Source of the DNA: Alphaproteobacteria bacterium
Lineage (GTDB): Bacteria > Pseudomonadota > Alphaproteobacteria > Rhodospirillales > Magnetospirillaceae
Length of the DNA stretch: 37,246 nucleotides
NCBI GenBank assembly: GCA_015232025.1
Contig: JADGAL010000004.1
Location: 1-37,246, forward strand
Reading direction: 5' to 3'
Shown here: piece by piece, positions 34,801-37,246 of the stretch
Layout of the letters: the number at the start of each line of letters is the position of its first letter
Numbering within the stretch: position 1 is the stretch's first letter
Notes under the pieces: model-generated
What the model saw: only the letters and a program-made list of their open reading frames with translations
Databases searched by the model: none
Told to the model about the DNA's origin: nothing
Translations under genes and position numbers: made by a program

Positions 34801-35686
34801 CGGACGCCTCGAAGATACGGACCTGGGCGCCGCGCTCCCCCAGCAGCATCAGCAGCCGCAGGGCATCCGGGTCGGTGACATCCAGATAATCGCTGGTGAC
34901 CACGCGCAGCCGCGCCGGGGGGCGGGCGCGCTCTTCGTCCTCGCCGAGGGCGGCATGGAGGTCATGGAGCAGCAGGCGCAAGCCGGTGGTCTTGATGAAC
35001 GCGACCGCCAAGTCGATCTCGTCCGCTTGCGCCATCGCTCCGCACAGTTGCGGAAGGAACGGGTTGGCCCGCTCTCCCGTGAACAACTTGGCGGCGGCGA
35101 CCGGACCTCGGCGGACCAGCGCATTCAGCCATGTCTCCGTCCGACCAGGCCGCATGTCCACCGTCGTCCAGCATTCGACCCCGGCGACGTCGGGGATGCC
35201 CAAGAGCCAACCGGCAAGCCGCGCTTCGGTCGCATCGGTGAAGTGGCGTCCGCCGTCAACCCGCTCTCCGTCGCCGTACTTGAAGCTGGCGTAGAGGGTG
35301 CCGTCCGGCTTCAAAGCCGCCCACAGCCGGGCGATGGCGTCGGGAAGATCGGACTCGGGAACGTGGAGAAGACTGGCGCAGGCCCAAACGCCGTCGTATC
35401 GCGCCCGCTCGTCGACCTCGGCGAAGCGGCGGACGCGCACCGGCTGGCCGATGATTTCGGTCGCCAGACGGGCAAGCTCTTCGGAGCCATCGAAGGCGCG
35501 GACCCGAAAACCTCGCCCCAAGAAGGCGCGGCTATCGCGTCCCGAGCCGCACCCGGCGTCGAGGATAAGCCCTCCCGGCGGGATCAGGCCGAGGAAACGA
35601 TCGTGTAGTTCCGACATGTCGACGGCCACCGTCTCCTCAAGGAAGGCGGAAGCATGGGCGTCGTAGAAGGCCAGCGTGTCGGACAT
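31829..35686 (-). CDS. Methyltransferase-PLD-helicase-S24-DUF3427 fusion, probable defence protein
   Basis: A 1285-aa protein started at ATG 35686 (a TTG 12 codons upstream is weaker). Class I SAM methyltransferase about 1-195 (LILDAGCGSGRD at 40-51). PLD-type nuclease about 205-365 with H300-M-K302 and GSSN 322-325, lacking the Asp of classical HKD, like the BfiI type. SF2 helicase about 400-745: Walker A ATGLGKT (427-433), DEFHH (516-520), LTATPDR (541-547), motif VI QQLGRGLRK. Linker, then S24/LexA-like fold: GNSM with S1059 and K1120 in YILKANNPDY. DUF3427-type C-terminus HWQSQNATTPDSARGREIINH. PLD/helicase/DUF3427 proteins occur in defence islands; the N-terminal methyltransferase is an extra module. 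Next to broken toxin and ATPase genes. Function inferred. Confidence 0.85.
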   Translation of the reverse strand: MSDTLAFYDAHASAFLEETVAVDMSELHDRFLGLIPPGGLILDAGCGSGRDSRAFLGRGFRVRAFDGSEELARLATEIIGQPVRVRRFAEVDERARYDGVWACASLLHVPESDLPDAIARLWAALKPDGTLYASFKYGDGERVDGGRHFTDATEARLAGWLLGIPDVAGVECWTTVDMRPGRTETWLNALVRRGPVAAAKLFTGERANPFLPQLCGAMAQADEIDLAVAFIKTTGLRLLLHDLHAALGEDEERARPPARLRVVTSDYLDVTDPDALRLLMLLGERGAQVRIFEASGISFHMKAYLFARFGEEGGLRGTAFIGSSNISRMALTDGLEWNYRIDYPGDDGFVEARARFESLFRDGRTVPLTDAWIERYEARRVPQPRAVAPGSEEREPPPVPTPVQVEALAALAATRRDGYRRGLVVLATGLGKTWAAAFDAEQMAARRVLFVAHREEILHQAAETFVRIRPRARVGFYAGQVRDTQVDVLCASVQTLGKKPHLERFAPRHFDYIVIDEFHHAAAPIYRRLLSHFAPQFLLGLTATPDRTDQSDILSLCDDNLVYGCDLFAGITAGLLAPFHYYGIWDETVDYREVPWRSGRFDPEQLVNKLATLARARHALKQWRARAGRRTLAFCVSKRHADYMADQFRAAGVHAAAVYAGSAMGRGEALERLAEGRLQVIFSVDLFNEGVDLPSIDTVLMLRPTESKILFLQQLGRGLRKAPGKEGLVALDFIGNHQSFLHKPQALAKIGATYRQLADFARKVEAGRLELPPGCFINYDLELIEFLKALDGDGATKDYLALRDGLGRRPTLTEFHRAGASPSRVRQDYGGWFDLVAAMGDLGDDEAAAAETHRAFLRDVEATAMTKSFKMVLLEAFQELDGWSAAPVLADLARRSWQVLRRRRPLLSDLPDTMGATEDGTGKDWIRYWRDNPVNAWIGGNRAATAKSFFRMDGDHFRPSVAVDPGQREILSTLVQELVDYRLAAYEARRSATTPTAEVVSFTRTRPTRTELAFFPNLPIACGHFKTGRADAEEHYGVGSGHGRLDPARHFIARASGNSMNGGKNPIRDGDLLLLEVVTSASAGSITGGIMAIERQDEAGDDQYLLRVVTKTRDGRYILKANNPDYADLEANEHMRTFARLKAVLDPLDLSIGRPFLREEIPELFGETFNPGNWNVGHVVLRDKKVHVLLVTINKQGRAEDHRYLDHWIDATTFHWQSQNATTPDSARGREIINHDKLGITLHLFVRETKLEGGKAAPFVYEGPVRYRGHTGAAPMSVVFEVDRT

Positions 35687-35844
35687 CGGGACGAAAGGTA
35701 CAGCGGCCTGGCCGACATGCAACCCGCATTCGCCGCGCGACGCCCGCCCCGCTCAATCTTTGAAGGGCGGCGACCGGGATTGTCGTTGCCCGGCGGCGTC
35801 CGACGCGTCAAGAATTGGCGCTCCCGCCGACAGAAAGGAATCGC

Positions 35845-37017
35845 TTGCCGCCCGCGCCGGACACCATCGCGCTGATCCTGCCGCCCGCCGAGGTGGACCC
35901 CCACGGCGCGCTGCGCTTCGCGACCGGGACCTACGGGGCGGCGTTCCAGGCGATCGGCCGGAGAACGGCGACGTTCGATCTGGCCGCACTGGACGCCGGC
36001 ATGATCGAGGCGCTGCGGTCGCCCCGCATCGAGGCGGTGTTCAGCGATGGCGGCTGGATTCATGGACAGGTGGCGTTCGGCGAAGCGGGCGGGCCGGCGC
36101 GGCCGCTGGGCGATCTGGTCGGCAAGCCGACGATCGTCCTGATCAGCGACAGCCCCTACAACCAGTGGATGGAGCCCATCCTGGGGCACCGCCGAGCGGA
36201 CCAGACCACCATCTTCATCGACCCCGATTTCGCGGCGCAGTGGGGGCGGTGGACGGACGAGGTCGGAACGCACCAAACCTACGTTCCCGCCTGTCCCGAT
36301 CTGGGACCCGGCCCGCCGGAGTCCGAGCGGTCGATCGGCATCCTGGTCGTGGCCTCGACCCGTCCGCCCGACCTCGACCGCGCGCGCGCCCTGGGCCGAC
36401 TGACCGGCGACGACGTGCCCCGGCTGTTCGATTCCCTGGCCGAGGCCTGCCTGTCGGATGGCTCGCGCCCCTTCAGCGTCCTCTGCGACGAGGTTTTCCG
36501 GTCGCTGGATGTGCGCCTGGATCACAGGTCCCCGGCGACCCGTTTCCTGTTGTGCTCGGTCGACCAGTTCGTGCGCAACCGGCGCCGGCTGAGCATGATC
36601 GAGCGGCTGTCCGATCGTCCGATCACGCTGGTCGGAGGCGGCGCCGGCCCCACGCACCCCGACACCCGCGTCGTGGGTCCGATGCCGTACCCGCGGCTTG
36701 TCGAATATTATCGCCGCGCCCGTTGCGTGGTCGTTTCGCCGCCTTATTCGGGCGCCATCACCGAGCGCGTGATCCATCCCATGGCGGCGGGCGCCGTGGT
36801 CGTCGCGCCGCCGACCAGCCTGAGCGACCGCGTGCTTGGACGCGACCGGCTGTTCGTGACCGCCAGGGCCGACTTCGCCGATCTGGGCGCCTGCCTCGAA
36901 CGCGCCCTGGACCCGGTGGCGCGAACGGCGATGGCCGACGCGGCGCTGGCCGAGGCGCGGCGTCGGTTCTCGCCGGTCGCCACGGTGCGGCGCTTCCTGG
37001 GCGAGCCGGATGGCTGA
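35845..37017 (+). CDS. Glycosyltransferase-like protein (CgeB/DUF3880 type)
   Basis: A 390-aa protein. I start it at TTG 35845, five bases after AAGGAA; another TTG lies ten codons upstream. N-terminal Rossmann-like part has FSDGGWIHG and IVLISDSPYNQW. The C-terminal half resembles GT-B glycosyltransferases of the CgeB type: MPYPRLVEYYRRARCVVVSPP, then ITERVIHPMAAGAVVVAPPT and LFVTARADFADL. Probable role in surface or flagellin-type glycan modification; acceptor unknown. It is divergent from the large helicase gene and overlaps the next gene by eight bases. Confidence 0.75.
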   Translation: MPPAPDTIALILPPAEVDPHGALRFATGTYGAAFQAIGRRTATFDLAALDAGMIEALRSPRIEAVFSDGGWIHGQVAFGEAGGPARPLGDLVGKPTIVLISDSPYNQWMEPILGHRRADQTTIFIDPDFAAQWGRWTDEVGTHQTYVPACPDLGPGPPESERSIGILVVASTRPPDLDRARALGRLTGDDVPRLFDSLAEACLSDGSRPFSVLCDEVFRSLDVRLDHRSPATRFLLCSVDQFVRNRRRLSMIERLSDRPITLVGGGAGPTHPDTRVVGPMPYPRLVEYYRRARCVVVSPPYSGAITERVIHPMAAGAVVVAPPTSLSDRVLGRDRLFVTARADFADLGACLERALDPVARTAMADAALAEARRRFSPVATVRRFLGEPDG

Positions 37018-37246
37018 GCCCACCATCCTGCTCACCAGCGCCGGCAGCCTGGTCGCCTTCGCCATCCTGCGCTGTCTGGAGGGAATGCGCGGCGAGCTGA
37101 CCATCGTCGGCGCGAACAGCGTGGCGGCGCCCATCGCCTTCGCCTGCGACCGGCTGTACCGCGTTCCGCCCACCGCCGACGCGCCCGCCCACGAGGCGGG
37201 CCTGCGCGAGGTGCTGGCGCGGGAGAGGCCGCGCCTCGTGCTGCCC
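37010..37246 (+). CDS. ATP-grasp / CarB-like protein, N-terminal part
   Basis: ATG 37010 lies inside the glycosyltransferase-like gene, and the frame runs off the right edge (79 residues). It begins MAEPTILLTSAGSLVAFAIL, then LTIVGANSVAAPIAFACDRLYRVPPTADA, the Rossmann-like pre-ATP-grasp domain seen in CarB- or PylC-like ligases and surface-sugar ATP-grasp enzymes. The coupling suggests the two genes act in one glycan or metabolite pathway. The catalytic domain is outside the window. Confidence 0.65.
   Translation, partial: MAEPTILLTSAGSLVAFAILRCLEGMRGELTIVGANSVAAPIAFACDRLYRVPPTADAPAHEAGLREVLARERPRLVLP

Noticed and set aside
32285-35608. 1107-aa plus-strand frame opposite the large helicase
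   Set aside because: Shadow frame; the minus strand encodes all helicase motifs in order.

Overview
The window (about 37 kb, high GC, roughly two thirds G+C) looks like chromosomal DNA of an alphaproteobacterium, most likely in or near the Rhodospirillales (Magnetospirillum/Rhodospirillum-like). Reasons: a single-domain DivK response regulator beside rpmG, a four-gene 2-oxoacid:acceptor oxidoreductase with a fused NAD(P)H/ferredoxin subunit, FNR- and CRP-type regulators next to a nitrosative-stress module, and alphaproteobacterial-style carAB-greA. The genus is inference.

Layout. 1-3.4 kb: tail of an unknown gene, then on the minus strand a CHASE-domain hybrid histidine kinase behind an HPP-family membrane protein. 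3.4-7.3 kb: tandem FNR-type regulators, then a DUF2249 protein, a polytopic NnrS/oxidase-subunit-I-like membrane protein and a hemerythrin, a likely NO or nitrosative-stress module with two TTGAC-N4-GTCAA-type sites. 7.4-8.8 kb: an AbiEii-like nucleotidyltransferase overlapping a gene that fuses its usual small partner to a second nucleotidyltransferase. 8.8-13.7 kb (minus): porGAB-type 2-oxoacid oxidoreductase plus a GltD-like flavoprotein/ferredoxin fusion, preceded by a small acidic protein. 13.8-15.3 kb: a CRP-type regulator, directly followed by a perfect CRP box that is spaced to drive a short terminator-ended RNA with an anti-Shine-Dalgarno loop, then a HAD phosphatase.

15.4-25.4 kb: housekeeping genes (divK, rpmG, carA, carB, greA) interrupted by three insertion sequences of different families: an ISNCY-like element with a 9-bp target duplication, an ISAs1 element, and an IS110/IS1111 element inserted in a REP-like palindrome. 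The noncoding end of the last one carries stretches matching both insertion junctions, as expected for a bridge RNA.

25.5-30.7 kb: lrp-type regulator, a wrecked RiPP-associated B12/radical-SAM methyltransferase gene, 2-Cys peroxiredoxin and trxB (a redox pair), a LysR regulator, and a second candidate small RNA ending in a strong terminator. 30.9-31.8 kb is a graveyard: a vapC tail and an AAA ATPase gene scrambled by small inversions. 31.8-35.7 kb is one very large probable defence protein (methyltransferase, PLD-type nuclease, SF2 helicase, S24-type and DUF3427 regions). The window ends with a glycosyltransferase-like gene overlapping the start of an ATP-grasp-like gene.

Best candidates for something undescribed: the CRP-box small RNA at 14593-14660, the IS1111 bridge-RNA/REP arrangement, the double-nucleotidyltransferase gene pair at 7367-8805, and the five-module helicase at 31829-35686.
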